From: Agapetus fuscipes
Lineage: Eukaryota > Arthropoda > Insecta > Trichoptera > Glossosomatidae
Length of the DNA stretch: 64,000 nt
NCBI GenBank assembly: GCA_951799405.1
Contig: OX637332.1
Span: forward strand, 29,736,832 to 29,800,831
Direction: 5' to 3'
Below the pieces are notes generated by a model that was given only the letters and a program-made list of their open reading frames with translations, had not been told where the DNA came from and searched no databases. The position numbers and the translations under genes were made by a program. Positions 63,030 through 64,000 of this stretch are shown here, in pieces (position 1 is the stretch's first letter; every line of letters begins with the position of its first letter).

Positions 63030-63142
63030 CCATGCTGTACAAACTTGGTTCAATTCTGCCGAATTCCAACCTGGATTTAGGGAAAGGCGGCAGGAGTTGC
63101 AAGGTTTATATTCATCTGAATTTTTTTTTTTTTTTTGTAAGT
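63030..63142 (+). mobile_element. Repeat A left half, diverged
   Basis: TTCCATGCTGTACAAACTTGG to ATATTCATCTGAATTTTTT. Confidence 0.6.
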
Positions 63143-63155
63143 CAACGTTTTGTTT

Positions 63156-63273
63156 GTCAACGACGTTAGCCATGTTGAAAGCACCGGTTCCCATAGATCA
63201 CCGAAGTTAAGCAACATTGGGCGTGGTCAGTGCTTGGATGGGTAACCGCTCAGGTACACCGCGTGTCGTTGGC
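63156..63273 (+). rRNA. 5S rRNA-derived segment (SINE head, not a functional gene)
   Basis: 118 bp covering the whole 5S length. It has CACCGAAGTTAAGCAACATT (A-box and loop region), GTGCTTGGATGGGTAACCGC (C box) and ACCGCGTGTCGTTGGC (3' end), with complementary ends. It reads straight into the SINE head without a T-run terminator. Confidence 0.88.
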
Positions 63274-63598
63274 ATCTTGGACCGGTCCGTAGTCCGTAGT
63301 GGCAACACTTCGGACTCGTAAATGGAAGGTTGTGGATTCGGATCCCGGCGGAGCACAAAAATATACCATTCATATTTCGAATGTGCTCTTCGCTGGGTTG
63401 AAAAATTCATAAACCTTTACCAATGACCAGTCACCAAAGGTCCATCCAGCCTTACAGCAACTGGGTCTTGCTTGAGTATTGGCGCTTTGTAGCGACGACC
63501 AAGCTCGTACACCTCTGCGGCACTACAACAAGTGTCATAGACCCCTAGAGTCTTTAGAATCTAGGGAGTCTCCCGCACAGGATTTCTTAAAAAAAAAA
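63156..63598 (+). mobile_element. Compound SINE C with 5S rRNA head and tail type 2
   Basis: In order: 5S-like unit (63156-63273), linker ATCTTGG, tRNA-like head with GGATTCGGATCCCGGCGGAGC (about 63281-63356), spacer, body, tail type 2 with AGTCTTTAGAATCTAGGGAG, and poly-A at 63588-63604. It has the same junction as 26314-26310 on the minus strand but a different tail. Confidence 0.9.
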
Positions 63599-63603
63599 AA
63601 AAA

Positions 63604-63650
63604 AGTGCAGCATGTGTATCATTATATATTTGTAACTTAGATTATAGATT
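63604..63650 (+). mobile_element. Repeat A right-end scrap
   Basis: GTGCAGCATGTGTATC, then TTTGTAACTTAGATTATAGATTG. Confidence 0.6.
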
Positions 63651-63852
63651 GATAGCCTTAGATTGAATGATGAATACATCGAAAATCTATCCAACATCAC
63701 TAATATAAAACGAACATTCCCAATTGCTTTGGAAAGGTGGAGCGACAAACCGAATTATTGTTCACAGATTTTATAATATTGAAGAGGAAGCGCTGAGGTA
63801 AAAATGTTCAAACAATTTAGCCAGGGAGCTCGCATACTTCTATTTTTTAGAA
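63651..63852. other. Spacer, nothing recognised
   Basis: No supported feature. Confidence 0.35.
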
Positions 63853-64000
63853 AAAAACACCGCTACCAAGCTACACATATAATGTGACTTATTGCCGCAT
63901 TTTCTCTGAAGGAGTCACCTGGGGCGAATGGAACCTATTTATTTTTAAAGATAAGGGGTCTAGCCTCCCGCCGACTTTTTACATAAAACTTATTTTCACC
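63853..64000 (-). mobile_element. SINE B 3' part, runs off the window
   Basis: AAACACCGCTACCAAGCTACAC, GCCGCATTTTCTCTGAAGG and TATTTTTAAAGATAAGGGG. Confidence 0.75.

Noticed and set aside
26314..63273. 5S rRNA-like segments as functional 5S genes
   Set aside because: Both are fused to a SINE head at the same junction and lack a T-run terminator; they are SINE modules.

Overview
The window looks like AT-rich, repeat-saturated nuclear DNA of an arthropod, most likely an insect. The support is: non-LTR retrotransposons of RTE-like, CR1-like and Jockey-like type, tRNA- and 5S-rRNA-derived SINEs, hAT-type DNA transposons and MITEs with target-site duplications, no operon structure, no ribosome binding sites and no run of long host ORFs. 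I cannot name the species. Almost every long ORF is a piece of a transposable element or its antisense shadow.

Names used here. Repeat A is a 200-270 bp sequence running from a TTCCTTGACTTATAGG-like start to short TTAGATTTAGATT or TTATAGATTATAGATT tails. Plus strand means that reading direction. I count roughly 58 copies or fragments, about one per 1.1 kb. It is the 3' end of LINE D, an RTE-like LINE whose longest copy is at 52183-53950. SINE B has a tRNA-like head and ends in TTGCGTTTTT. SINE C has a second tRNA-like head; two copies carry a full-length 5S rRNA sequence in front, and the family has two alternative tails. SINE E has a long-arm tRNA-like head. Repeat I denotes 160-310 bp elements carrying a hammerhead-ribozyme-like core. 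LINE M is a second RTE-like LINE, and LINE N covers CR1/Jockey-superfamily C-termini.

Layout. 1-9.6 kb: A copies, SINE C, and three repeat I insertions with intact 11-14 bp target duplications, one a long palindrome. 9.6-20 kb: dense A and SINE B, a MITE nested in A, and a LINE D copy split by a 435 bp insert. 20.2-24 kb: a quiet AT-rich stretch, then a 104-112 bp tandem array, a very GC-rich exon-like ORF at 22431-22618 (the best host-gene candidate), and a cluster of inverted hairpin repeats. 24-31 kb: SINEs, including the first 5S-tRNA compound SINE. 31-44 kb: LINE D copies nested in A, a CR1-like terminus and two Jockey-like 3' fragments. 44-48.3 kb: SINE B, a putative solo LTR and a polypyrimidine tract. 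48.3-54.3 kb: two hAT-type elements with 8 bp duplications. One sits inside a LINE D copy; the other contains the longest LINE D ORF. 54.3-64 kb: a Jockey-superfamily RT C-terminus inside A, LINE M, a second MITE, and the second 5S-tRNA SINE.

The elements interact. LINE D supplies the A ends. The 3' tail of one CR1-like LINE matches one SINE C tail, suggesting the usual SINE-LINE partnership. A copies are the commonest landing site for later insertions, so relative insertion order can be read from the nesting. All similarity statements come from reading by eye; no alignment or search was run, and repeat edges are good to about 5-15 bp unless a duplication is given.
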